This document shows, piece by piece, positions 1-7,785 of a DNA stretch of 64,000 bases. How positions within the stretch are numbered: the stretch's first letter is position 1; every line of letters starts with the position of its first letter. The stretch lies in assembly GCA_031417835.1 (NCBI GenBank), contig JANOWJ010000125.1, positions 25,351 to 89,350 on the forward strand, written 5' to 3'. Source of the DNA: JADJLQ01 sp031417835. GTDB lineage: Bacteria > Bacteroidota > Bacteroidia > Chitinophagales > Saprospiraceae. The translations under genes were made by a program, and so were the position numbers. The notes under the pieces were generated by a model. It ran no database searches. It was not told the DNA's origin and saw only the letters and a list, made by a program, of their open reading frames with translations.

Positions 1-2
1 TG

Positions 3-65
3 TTGCGCTCCTACGAGTTGAATAGAACACATGCAAATCAAAAAAAGATACTGGAGTTGATTTAG
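3..65 (+). CDS. Possible 3' end of a truncated gene
   Basis: An open frame enters from the left edge and reads about 20 residues (ending HANQKKILELI) to a TAG stop. The tail is lysine- and leucine-rich like the end of a helical protein, but it is too short to assign to any family. It could be chance. No gene can be seen between it and the next one at 261. Confidence 0.25.
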   Translation: MRSYELNRTHANQKKILELI

Positions 66-260
66 TTTCATATGCAGTACATTTATCGAAATGACAAATG
101 TACAACGCAGATGAGAATGTTCTTGCCAAAATTTGGCCAAGATTATGGCAGACTAATTTCCAATTATTTCAAACACCACAATAATCATTGATTCACTGAT
201 GACTGTCAACGACTAGGATATTCTTTAAAGAGCATATCCCCGAGAGGTAATTATTGGAAA

Positions 261-446
261 CTAGCTTCGTTTAATAATTTGATAAACTCTCTGAAATCTC
301 GGCTGAGCATCTGCGTATTTAAATTTGAAATATTGTTGACGAATTGTTTCTATGGCCTCAAGCCGTTCTACCTCAGACTTAGATTGCCAAAAATCAAAAT
401 CAGTATTTTTAGATTTAAGTGTTAGTTTACGTACCACTTTTTCCAT
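261..446 (-). CDS. Small antitoxin-like protein (61 aa)
   Basis: A 61-residue basic, helical protein starting MEKVVRKLTLKSKN, with the pattern DFDFWQSKSEVERLEAIETI in the middle and a C-terminal RFQRVYQIIKRS. It resembles the small proteins (FW..K..EERL.AVE.LR pattern) found in Bacteroidota and cyanobacteria immediately before a nucleotidyltransferase-type gene, in what are thought to be toxin-antitoxin or defence pairs; this is from memory of the pattern. No partner is visible here: the 260 bases downstream on the same strand hold no sizeable open frame. It may be an orphan remnant. The gene is real by composition and length, but its function is inferred. Confidence 0.55.
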   Translation of the reverse strand: MEKVVRKLTLKSKNTDFDFWQSKSEVERLEAIETIRQQYFKFKYADAQPRFQRVYQIIKRS

Positions 447-612
447 CTATCAAAGATAAAGGAATAGGTCACTTTTGCTTAGCGTCAATGGAGAAACCAT
501 CTAATCTCGACCTGTATTTTATACCGAAAATGACCAGTTCCGACAAGGCAACCGATAGGGATAGCTGTCGATAAATAACTGAACAGCCACAAAATCTCGC
601 ACCACCAATCGA

Positions 613-1506
613 CTAGCCATTCAACGCGGCTGCTCCGGCTACGATCTCCATCAATTCATTGGTGATGGTAGCTTGTCTAGCTTTGTTGTAATGGATGCGC
701 AAATCTTTGAGCAGATCATCGGCATTGGTAGTCGCTTTATCCATAGCGGTCATTCGTGCTCCATGCTCTGATGCTGAGGTGTCGGTGATGAATCGTTTCA
801 TCTGGATCTTGAGGAGTGCCGGGATCAACGATTCCAGAACTGTCTGTTTATCCGGCTCGAAGATATAGTCCGCTTTCATTTTATGCTTACCAGTGGGCAA
901 GCTGATTTTAGGTACCGGAAGATATTCTTCTACAGTGGGAAATTGTGTAGCAGCATTTTTAAATTTACCGTAGGCAACATAAACGGTATCGTAAATCCCC
1001 GAATCAAATGCAAGGATCAGGCTGTCCACCATTTTATTGATTGGCTCTACTTTGATATTTTCGCCTAAAGTGAGATGATCGTTTATGATCGTACAATCCG
1101 CATAATATTTTTTGAAAAAATCATATCCTTTTTTACCGATGCAAAGAATGGTCAGTTTACCTGCTTTTCGTTGATCTGCAAATTGGTCTTTGATCCTGGC
1201 GACAGATGCTTTAATAATATTGGTGTTAAATGCTCCGCACAAACCTCGGCTTGATGTCACCACGATCAATAATGCACTTTTTACTTCTCTTCGTTTAGCC
1301 AATTTAAACTCTACATCACCATTCAGACTGGCGATGACATGACCAAGGATTTCATTGAGTTTAGTGCTATACGGTCTCATTTGTACGATCGACTGTTGAG
1401 CCTTGCGCAGTTTGGCAGCTGAGACCATTTTCATGGCTTTGGTGATCTGCTGGGTATTGATCACAGACTTGATGCGCTCCCGTACTTCTTTGAGATTTGC
1501 TGCCAT
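613..1506 (-). CDS. atpG: ATP synthase F1 subunit gamma
   Basis: The gamma subunit is the rotating central stalk of F1 that couples proton flow to ATP synthesis in the alpha/beta hexamer. The 297-residue product has the family's N-terminal helix (MAANLKEVRERIKSVINTQQ, with TKAMKMVSAAKLRKAQ after it) and the conserved C-terminal helix around SEHGARMTAMDKATTNA and NELMEIVAGAAAL. Its length is normal for Bacteroidota. It is the last gene of the atpBEFHAG run, 71 bases after atpA. The beta and epsilon genes do not follow, as is common in this phylum, where atpDC lies elsewhere. The ATG at 1506 aligns with the family start. Confidence 0.97.
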   Translation of the reverse strand: MAANLKEVRERIKSVINTQQITKAMKMVSAAKLRKAQQSIVQMRPYSTKLNEILGHVIASLNGDVEFKLAKRREVKSALLIVVTSSRGLCGAFNTNIIKASVARIKDQFADQRKAGKLTILCIGKKGYDFFKKYYADCTIINDHLTLGENIKVEPINKMVDSLILAFDSGIYDTVYVAYGKFKNAATQFPTVEEYLPVPKISLPTGKHKMKADYIFEPDKQTVLESLIPALLKIQMKRFITDTSASEHGARMTAMDKATTNADDLLKDLRIHYNKARQATITNELMEIVAGAAALNG

Positions 1507-1577
1507 TTTTCAAATTCAGATTATCTGAGTATTTTAGATTTAGGATTTAATAGTTTTACCTGCTGACCGATCTAGCC

Positions 1578-3167
1578 TTATTTTTTACGATATATGCCTG
1601 TCAATTCCGCAGCGAGGCTCTTCAATTTTGATTCGCCATCACTTGTTAATTGACCTTTGCGCAATTCCGTCAATGTATCCGGATATCTTTTTTCAAGATT
1701 AGATAAATACATGTCTTCAAACTCGCTGACCTTATTTACCGGCACGGCACTCATCAGATTATTGGTCCCCAGATAGATCATGGCTATTTGCTTTTCTACA
1801 GTGACCGGTGAATATTGAGGTTGTTTTAAAAGCTCAACATTTCGTTTTCCTTTGTCCAATGCAGCCTGGGTCGTCGCATCCAGATCCGAACCAAATTTTG
1901 CAAATGCCTCCAAAGCACGAAATTGAGCTTGATCTAGCTTGAGTGTACCGGCTACTTTTTTCATAGCTTTGATTTGAGCATTACCCCCTACCCGGGATAC
2001 AGAGATACCCACATTGATCGCGGGTTTTACTCCAGAGTTAAATAAAGTAGACTCGAGGAAAATTTGTCCGTCGGTGATAGAGATCACATTGGTCGGAATA
2101 TAAGCACTCACATCACCTGCCTGCGTCTCAATGATCGGAAGCGCAGTCAGTGAGCCTCCACCTTTGATCATACCAGCTTCTACCAAAGATGGTGGAAGGT
2201 CGTTCATATTTTTAGCGATATCATCATTGCTATTGATCTTGGCAGCTCGCTCTAAAAGTCTGCTGTGAAGATAAAATACATCCCCAGGATATGCTTCGCG
2301 GCCCGGAGGACGACGCAGTAGCAATGAAACTTCACGATAAGCCACAGCTTGTTTAGACAAATCATCATAAATAATCAAGGCGGGTCTACCTGTATCTCGG
2401 AAAAACTCGCCGATAGCACATCCTGCAAAGGGTGCAAAAAATTGCATCGGAGCCGGATCTGCTGCAGTAGCTGCCACGATTACGGTATAAGCCATTGCTC
2501 CATACTCTTCCAGGGTGCGAGCTACGTTAGCTACGGTAGATGCTTTTTGGCCGGAGGCTACATATATACAATATACCGGCTCACCCCGCTCAAAAAATTC
2601 TTTTTGATTGATGATCGTATCGATAGCTATTGCTGTCTTACCGGTTTGACGATCTCCGATGATCAGCTCTCGCTGACCTCTTCCGATTGGAATCATACTA
2701 TCGATCGCTTTGATACCAGTCTGAAGGGGTTCATTCACCGGCTGGCGGTAGATTACCCCCGGAGCTATACGCTCGAGTGGCATAGAGTAGGTCTTGCCTG
2801 TGATCTGACCTTTGCCATCGATAGGTTTACCGAGTGCATCAACTACTCTACCCAGATAGCCTTCACCGACATTGATCGATGCGATCGTACCGGTACGACG
2901 CACCACACTGCCTTCGTGTATTCCGTCCCATGGCCCCATCAATACGACACCGACATTGTCTTCTTCCAGGTTTAATACCACAGCTTGCACGCCGTTTTCA
3001 AATTCTACCAATTCACCAGCTTCTACCTGGGAGAGACCATAGACACGGGCGATACCATCACCGACCTGCAATACAGTACCTATTTCTTCAAGTTCGGCTT
3101 GGGTCTTTTGTCCCGACATCTGTTGCTTAAGGATCGCTGATATTTCATCTGGTTTTATACTTACCAT
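1578..3167 (-). CDS. atpA: ATP synthase F1 subunit alpha
   Basis: The alpha subunit forms the F1 hexamer with beta and carries the non-catalytic nucleotide sites. The 529-residue protein has the N-terminal beta-barrel domain, the Walker A motif GDRQTGKT at about residues 171-178, the LIIYDDLSKQA stretch and the diagnostic PPGREAYPGDVFYLHSRLLE signature. The C-terminal helical domain ends near LKSLAAELTGIYRKK. Length and motifs are those of a functional subunit. It lies 25 bases after atpH and 71 bases before atpG, and is probably co-transcribed with both. Several long open frames on the opposite strand here are shadows. Confidence 0.98.
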   Translation of the reverse strand: MVSIKPDEISAILKQQMSGQKTQAELEEIGTVLQVGDGIARVYGLSQVEAGELVEFENGVQAVVLNLEEDNVGVVLMGPWDGIHEGSVVRRTGTIASINVGEGYLGRVVDALGKPIDGKGQITGKTYSMPLERIAPGVIYRQPVNEPLQTGIKAIDSMIPIGRGQRELIIGDRQTGKTAIAIDTIINQKEFFERGEPVYCIYVASGQKASTVANVARTLEEYGAMAYTVIVAATAADPAPMQFFAPFAGCAIGEFFRDTGRPALIIYDDLSKQAVAYREVSLLLRRPPGREAYPGDVFYLHSRLLERAAKINSNDDIAKNMNDLPPSLVEAGMIKGGGSLTALPIIETQAGDVSAYIPTNVISITDGQIFLESTLFNSGVKPAINVGISVSRVGGNAQIKAMKKVAGTLKLDQAQFRALEAFAKFGSDLDATTQAALDKGKRNVELLKQPQYSPVTVEKQIAMIYLGTNNLMSAVPVNKVSEFEDMYLSNLEKRYPDTLTELRKGQLTSDGESKLKSLAAELTGIYRKK

Positions 3168-3192
3168 AGCTGCTATTATTGTGATTGATTAT

Positions 3193-3753
3193 TTAAATTG
3201 TTTTTAAGGTCTCTGCGTTGGATAATGATTTTTTCATTTGGCGGAGTTGGTGAGCTACACTTGCATCATACAGTTTGTCTTCAAACTCCAGGATAAAGCC
3301 ACCTATCAGGTCGATGTTGACTTTGGTCTCTAGCTCAATATTATCTCTGGTGCTGGCAGAGCTCGTAAGTTTGGCTTTGATCGCAGTCACGGTTTGATTA
3401 TCCAGCGTCTGAGCGGTCGTCAAAGTGACCTTCGTCTTCTTATTGATTTCATCGTATTGTCGTATAAATTCATGTACAATCTCTGGAATGTAAAGCTCTC
3501 TGCCTTTTTTGAACAGAATGTGAAAAAAACCAAAGGTCATCGGATCAAGATATTTTTCGAACAGAGCTTTGAATACTTGTTCTTTTTTTGCTGCGGTCAC
3601 TATTGGGCTTTTGCACAGCAGTAAAAAATCTCTGTTGTCCGTTGCAGTCTTCAGATTAAGGATATCCTCATAAATCCGCTCTAACTTGTTTTGCTCTAGG
3701 GCAAAATCAATTAGAGATTTGGCATATCTGGATGAAATTCGAGCTAATGACAT
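3193..3753 (-). CDS. atpH: ATP synthase F1 subunit delta
   Basis: The delta subunit (OSCP-like) links the top of F1 to the peripheral stalk. The 186-residue product begins MSLARISSRYAKSLIDFALEQ, the typical N-terminal helix, and has the late motif VNIDLIGGFILEFEDKLYDASVAHQL that marks the family C-terminus (GG...R..D...D.S....L). It sits between atpF and atpA. Its ATG shares one base with the atpF stop (TAATG), which suggests translational coupling and helps fix the start. Confidence 0.95.
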   Translation of the reverse strand: MSLARISSRYAKSLIDFALEQNKLERIYEDILNLKTATDNRDFLLLCKSPIVTAAKKEQVFKALFEKYLDPMTFGFFHILFKKGRELYIPEIVHEFIRQYDEINKKTKVTLTTAQTLDNQTVTAIKAKLTSSASTRDNIELETKVNIDLIGGFILEFEDKLYDASVAHQLRQMKKSLSNAETLKTI

Positions 3754-4265
3754 TAATTGAGGTTTAGGTCATCCACTAATTTTTTGGCAAACGATTGTTG
3801 ATCCGAGTTATTTTGCAATTCTTTACGAATTATTTTTTCGGCTATTTCGAGTGCCAGTTTGCTCACTTGGTCTTTGACTTCGACCATGGCTAATTTTTTC
3901 TGATTGTCGATATCCTGCATAGCAGCTGTGATCACCTTAGATGCTTCTTCTTTAGCTTTTTCACGAGCTTCATTGATGATGCTGTTTTTAGTATCTTTTG
4001 CTTCCACGAGGATTTTAGCACGTTCTTCCCGAGCCTCGGCTAGAATTCGTTCGTTTTCAGACTTCATGTTACTCACTTCTTCCCGAGCTTTTTTTGCGGA
4101 GTCTATGGCATCTTGGATATCATGTTCTCTTTTTTTGAGCGATTCTGTGATGGGTTTAAAAGCATATTTACCAATCAACCACCAAAATAAAATAAAGAAT
4201 AAGGTAGTCCAGAAGAATAAGCCGAACTCCGGTTTGATAGGACTAAAATCTGCGAGATAGATCAT
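3753..4265 (-). CDS. atpF: ATP synthase F0 subunit b
   Basis: Subunit b is the peripheral stalk of ATP synthase, with one membrane helix and a long cytoplasmic coiled coil. The 170-residue protein has a hydrophobic segment at about residues 13-33 (FFWTTLFFILFWWLIGKYAF), then a charged Ala/Glu/Lys-rich helix to the C-terminus, including the usual AREERAKILVEAK-type pattern. It starts 78 bases after atpE, across a hairpin, and its stop overlaps the atpH start by one base. Confidence 0.96.
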   Translation of the reverse strand: MIYLADFSPIKPEFGLFFWTTLFFILFWWLIGKYAFKPITESLKKREHDIQDAIDSAKKAREEVSNMKSENERILAEAREERAKILVEAKDTKNSIINEAREKAKEEASKVITAAMQDIDNQKKLAMVEVKDQVSKLALEIAEKIIRKELQNNSDQQSFAKKLVDDLNLN

Positions 4266-4288
4266 AAGTTTGATGTTTTAAAAATACC

Positions 4289-4321
4289 TGCCTGGTAATA
4301 ACCAATCGTCAATACCAGGCA
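4289..4321 (-). terminator. Hairpin between atpE and atpF, possible attenuator
   Basis: A perfect 9-bp inverted repeat, TGCCTGGTA and TACCAGGCA, is separated by 15 bases. Read on the minus strand it lies just after the atpE stop, and a short U run (GGTATTTTT) follows it a few bases later. It could partly terminate transcription or protect the atpE 3' end, raising c-subunit output relative to the genes behind it. The repeat is directly visible; the role is inferred from the unequal subunit stoichiometry known for F-type ATP synthases. Confidence 0.6.
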
Positions 4322-4343
4322 AGTGTGCCATTAGATCAGTATT

Positions 4344-4556
4344 TTAAATACCATTTGACAAGAAAGCAAGCAATAATCCGATCAAAGCAGCACCTTCTAC
4401 AAGAGCTGCGGTCAAGATCATGTTGGCACGAATATCACCCACAGCCTCAGGCTGACGAGCGATAGCGTCCATAGCTTTTCCACCGATAGTACCTACGCCG
4501 ATACCGGCGCCGATCACGGCTAATCCCATTCCAATAGCGGCAATTGAACCTACCAT
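4344..4556 (-). CDS. atpE: ATP synthase F0 subunit c
   Basis: Subunit c forms the rotating proteolipid ring. The 70-residue product is two membrane helices joined by the polar loop ARQPEA. The first helix is glycine-rich (GMGLAVIGAGIGVGTIGGKA) and the second carries the ion-binding Glu in LTAALVEGAAL. The residue after this Glu is Gly, not the Ser/Thr used in sodium-type c subunits, so proton coupling is likely (inference from known signatures). It lies 42 bases after atpB and is followed by a hairpin that may adjust its expression. Confidence 0.97.
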   Translation of the reverse strand: MVGSIAAIGMGLAVIGAGIGVGTIGGKAMDAIARQPEAVGDIRANMILTAALVEGAALIGLLLAFLSNGI

Positions 4557-4598
4557 AGTTTTAAAAAATTTATATGAATTAATGATTGTTTCATGGAT

Positions 4599-5918
4599 TT
4601 AATGATGCTCTCCTTTGGTGTGATGTTCTTCTGTCGCTGCACCTAAATAAGAAGCGGTCAATAATGTAAATACATAAGCTTGTACAAAAGCCACCAACAA
4701 TTCGATAGCCATCATAAAGATCGACAGCAAACCTGAGCCTATGGAGGCCCCTAATGACCCGCCTACACTTTGACCGGATTTACCAAATATAAAGATCAAG
4801 CTTACAAAAACCACCAAGGTCATATGGCCGGCGGTGATATTAGCAAATAGCCGAAGCATCAAGGTCAATGGCTTAATAAATACGCCTAAAATCTCCACGG
4901 GTGTCAGGATGATTTTGACCCAGGCCGGTACTCCGGGCATCCATACGATATGCTCCCAATAATGTTTATTGCCGTTGATCACAGTGAGTATAAATGCCAC
5001 TAAGGCTAGCACCATGGTCACACTCAGATTGCCTGTGACATTCGAGCCGCCAAAAAATGGAATTTGACCGAATAAATTTAGTCCGAGAATAAAAAAGAAC
5101 AACGACATCAGGAATGGAAAAAACTTCTCCCATTTGGCTCCGATAAAAGGTTTGGCTACTTCGTCGCGTAAAAATATTACGATCGGTTCAATCAGATTTT
5201 GAATTCCTTTAGGCGCTTGGCCAGGATTGTTTTTGTATGCTCTGGCGATCCGTATGAACATCCAACCAAGCAGCAGGCATACGAGCAACATACTGATGGC
5301 ATTTTTCCCTAGCGAGAAATCAAAAAATGAGGTCACGCCGCCGCCAAATAAACCCCCATCTGCCGTACTTTTTTTATCCAACTGATATGCATTACCATTA
5401 TAATTTGCAAAAGCAGCGTCTACATTTTTACCCTTGGCATCGGGTATCATTTTATGTGAAAACCCGGACAGTTCAATTTCGCCTTCTGGAAAAGATGCAT
5501 CTTGAATCCTCATTACTTGGCCTTCATGCAGTACATATCGATTGTACGCTTTATGACCGTCCCCATGGCCTACAGCGTCGAATGCAAATTTTGACGATGA
5601 AAATATATCCCAGGATTGTAAAAAGCCTCCTTTACCTCTCGTGTATAATAGACAAGGTAGTGGGATATTAAATGGACCTATATTATAGACATTTTGATCT
5701 GAGATATGGTGAAAAGCAGTGGCGGACGGGTTAAATTTATGCTCGCCGTCAGAATGTGCATCAGTCCCGGTGGTATGGTCAGCATGGGCTTCTGTGCCAG
5801 GCGCAGAATTAGCTGGCATGACTGCATGAGCGGTATCAACATGAATCTCACCTTGCCCCACTAATGTTAACCCCAAAAAAGAAAATAATAAGCTGAATAT
5901 CAGAGTTTTGCGAATCAT
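4599..5918 (-). CDS. atpB: ATP synthase F0 subunit a
   Basis: Subunit a is the stator channel that passes protons to the c ring. The essential Arg lies in LTLMLRLFANITAGHM near the C-terminus, between several clear membrane helices. The protein has the long, His/Asp/Gly-rich extracytoplasmic N-terminal region after a signal peptide that is typical of Bacteroidota AtpB. The open frame extends upstream to 6146, but I place the start at the ATG at 5918 (MIRKTLIFSLLFSFLGL), because that begins a proper signal peptide and the upstream part is low-complexity repeat sequence. This gives 439 residues. It is the first gene of the atpBEFHAG operon. Confidence 0.95.
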   Translation of the reverse strand: MIRKTLIFSLLFSFLGLTLVGQGEIHVDTAHAVMPANSAPGTEAHADHTTGTDAHSDGEHKFNPSATAFHHISDQNVYNIGPFNIPLPCLLYTRGKGGFLQSWDIFSSSKFAFDAVGHGDGHKAYNRYVLHEGQVMRIQDASFPEGEIELSGFSHKMIPDAKGKNVDAAFANYNGNAYQLDKKSTADGGLFGGGVTSFFDFSLGKNAISMLLVCLLLGWMFIRIARAYKNNPGQAPKGIQNLIEPIVIFLRDEVAKPFIGAKWEKFFPFLMSLFFFILGLNLFGQIPFFGGSNVTGNLSVTMVLALVAFILTVINGNKHYWEHIVWMPGVPAWVKIILTPVEILGVFIKPLTLMLRLFANITAGHMTLVVFVSLIFIFGKSGQSVGGSLGASIGSGLLSIFMMAIELLVAFVQAYVFTLLTASYLGAATEEHHTKGEHH

Positions 5919-5956
5919 TTGCGAAGGATATTTTATCACACTCCTAAAAATCGATG

Positions 5957-5964
5957 CAAATGTA
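5957..5964 (-). promoter_or_regulatory. Candidate -7 box of the atp operon
   Basis: On the minus strand this reads TACATTTG, matching the Bacteroidota sigma-70 -7 consensus TAnnTTTG. It lies about 40 bases before the proposed atpB start. No clear TTTG-type -33 element is visible at the expected distance, so this is a candidate only. Confidence 0.35.
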
Positions 5965-6082
5965 GTGATTTTGAGTGGATTTTGAGGAAGGGTCTTGCAG
6001 TAAATTATGAATTTATTTAATAGGTGATGATGGAGCAGAGTGCTTGAAGATTTAAACACAATCAGACGCTGACTTAGGTGAA

Positions 6083-6193
6083 TTTCGGATTTTCGATTTC
6101 GGATTTCGAAATGTTTATTCTTAAATCCGTCTCCTAAATAGCACATTCTTTAAATCCCATTTCCCGAAATCCGAAATCCCACTTCCGAAATAA
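6083..6193. repeat. Inverted clusters of the ATTTCGG/CCGAAAT 7-mer
   Basis: Copies of ATTTCGG (6083-6110) and then of its complement CCGAAAT (6166-6193) face each other across about 55 bases, so the region could fold into a loose hairpin. The rest of this 342-base gap between atpB and the divergent gene at 6261 is AT-rich and holds no gene that I can support. The same 7-mer is repeated in tandem at 7674-7771. Confidence 0.7.
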
Positions 6194-6260
6194 AAATGTC
6201 CGAATTACTATATTTCAATGATTCCAAATCCTTGCTTATCTTTATAAAAACCATTAGTTC

Positions 6261-7628
6261 ATGAAAGTTCTAATTTCGATTTTTTGCTTTTCTATTTTAT
6301 TCTCTGTCTACAGTTGGAGCCAAGATCTTGATCAGTGTATGAATTTTTCTTCCACTCCCTATTACGCCAGAAGAGGTGTGGCTGCTCCTTCGGTTACGAA
6401 ACTAAGAGATAAAGCACTCATAGTGGAATACAATTCAGTGTTTGATGTCCATCCGGTATCGGATACTATTAAATATCCTAATATCAGGATACAACCGGCG
6501 CAGTTTGACAACAATCGAATTCTTAGCGATATACAGTCTTTTGTGAAGCCCGAACTATTTGATTTCGTATTGATTTATACTTTAAAGGAAGTTGCGGGCT
6601 GGATTCATTCAGGTGGAAGGTTACTAGATGCAGCTAAAAACATTGGTTTTACAAATAGTCAAATAGGTATTTATAAAGGTCCGGTAGCTTGGAAAAGACT
6701 TCGAGCTGTACCACATATGAATGATGTCCTTTTTCTGGATAGACCTACATCGGCTTTACCACATTATGGTAGTTCATTGACTGCCTTCCATGAAATAGGC
6801 CATAATTGGATTCAATACATAGCTGCAAATTTCACCATCGGCCCTAGGGAGTGGACACCCAATAAACCGATTGCCTATCTTGCAGGTTGTTGCGCCCACT
6901 GGTCATACGCTTTTATTCCTGATAAAAATGGCAACAACTGGCCTGGAATTATGTATAGTGGACCGACGAGCAAGTTATTTAATGCGTTTGATCTTTACAT
7001 CATGGGGCTTATGAAATATACTGAGGCTAAAACCTACAGCTATACGCTTCAAGAGGATAATCAACCCACCAGGAGACATGAAATACGACTGGATTCCCTG
7101 ATCGCTGCTTTAAAATTAGGCGGTCTTCCAATTTATGAAAGCCCTGGTACAAGGATACCAGATTTAGATCCAAATATGGAACGCATTAATGTGCTTACCA
7201 TAGTCGTAAAAGGTGCCGATGAAATCATGTCTCAAAAAGATAGCAATCTCGTCATCAATTTAGTAAACATTATGCCGGAAGATTGGAAAATAGCGACTTG
7301 GGGTAGGTCTACCTTAGCAAGCAATCTAAAAGCGGATAATTTTAATCAAACAAATACTACAACCAACAAAGATCTTGCCCCTGCACCTTTTAATGCTTTT
7401 TACTCAGCACAGGAAAAATCTATTAAAATCACAAGACTCGATCAAACAAGTTCTAATATTAATTTTTCTTTCAGTTTGATTGGACTAGATGGTAGGGTGC
7501 ACCGCCGTACCAGATGGAATGGTCTCGATGAATCGATCAATGTCTCAACGCTACCGATCGGAATATATGTTTTCACTATGGTAAATGGACTGAATCAAGT
7601 GTATAGTAAGAAAATATTAATTCATTGA
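6261..7628 (+). CDS. Secreted zinc-metallopeptidase-like T9SS cargo protein
   Basis: A 455-residue exported protein with an N-terminal signal peptide (MKVLISIFCFSILFSVYSWS, then Q). Residues 177-181 are HEIGH, the HExxH zinc/catalytic motif, in the context LTAFHEIGHNWIQYI. The last 70 or so residues look like a type IX sorting domain: a beta-sandwich pattern with LIGLDGRVHRR, then INVSTLPIGIYVFTM and a final KKILIH. So I infer export by T9SS and cell-surface anchoring or release. I do not recognise the peptidase family, and a third zinc ligand cannot be assigned with certainty. It is a single gene divergent from atpB. PorT- and GldB-type genes at 21.7-23.6 kb fit a T9SS host. Confidence 0.75.
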   Translation: MKVLISIFCFSILFSVYSWSQDLDQCMNFSSTPYYARRGVAAPSVTKLRDKALIVEYNSVFDVHPVSDTIKYPNIRIQPAQFDNNRILSDIQSFVKPELFDFVLIYTLKEVAGWIHSGGRLLDAAKNIGFTNSQIGIYKGPVAWKRLRAVPHMNDVLFLDRPTSALPHYGSSLTAFHEIGHNWIQYIAANFTIGPREWTPNKPIAYLAGCCAHWSYAFIPDKNGNNWPGIMYSGPTSKLFNAFDLYIMGLMKYTEAKTYSYTLQEDNQPTRRHEIRLDSLIAALKLGGLPIYESPGTRIPDLDPNMERINVLTIVVKGADEIMSQKDSNLVINLVNIMPEDWKIATWGRSTLASNLKADNFNQTNTTTNKDLAPAPFNAFYSAQEKSIKITRLDQTSSNINFSFSLIGLDGRVHRRTRWNGLDESINVSTLPIGIYVFTMVNGLNQVYSKKILIH

Positions 7629-7673
7629 GTAATTGCAAAACATCCAAAGGAGTATCACACATCAATTTAGCCT

Positions 7674-7771
7674 CCGAAATCCGAAATAGTCCCCCGAAAT
7701 CCGAAATCAGACATCCGAAACCAATAACTCCGAAGTCCAATCTCCGAAATCCGAAATCCGAAATCCGAAAT
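7674..7771. repeat. Tandem CCGAAAT period-7 repeat
   Basis: Eight exact copies of CCGAAAT occur within 98 bases, in back-to-back runs of two, two and four, with degenerate copies between. They fill the gap between two convergent genes (stops at 7628 and 7786). The same unit occurs in inverted clusters at 6083-6193, so it is a dispersed intergenic element in this genome. The 69-residue open frame across it is a by-product of the repeat. Confidence 0.85.
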
Positions 7772-7785
7772 CCAAAATAGTTCAC

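Noticed and set aside
2349..3130. Long plus-strand open frames (208 and 83 codons) opposite atpA
   Set aside because: They lie wholly within atpA on the other strand and have no protein-like pattern; atpA is certain.
7674..7771. CRISPR array in the CCGAAAT repeats
   Set aside because: The unit is only 7 bases with no regular spacers, and no cas genes are present.
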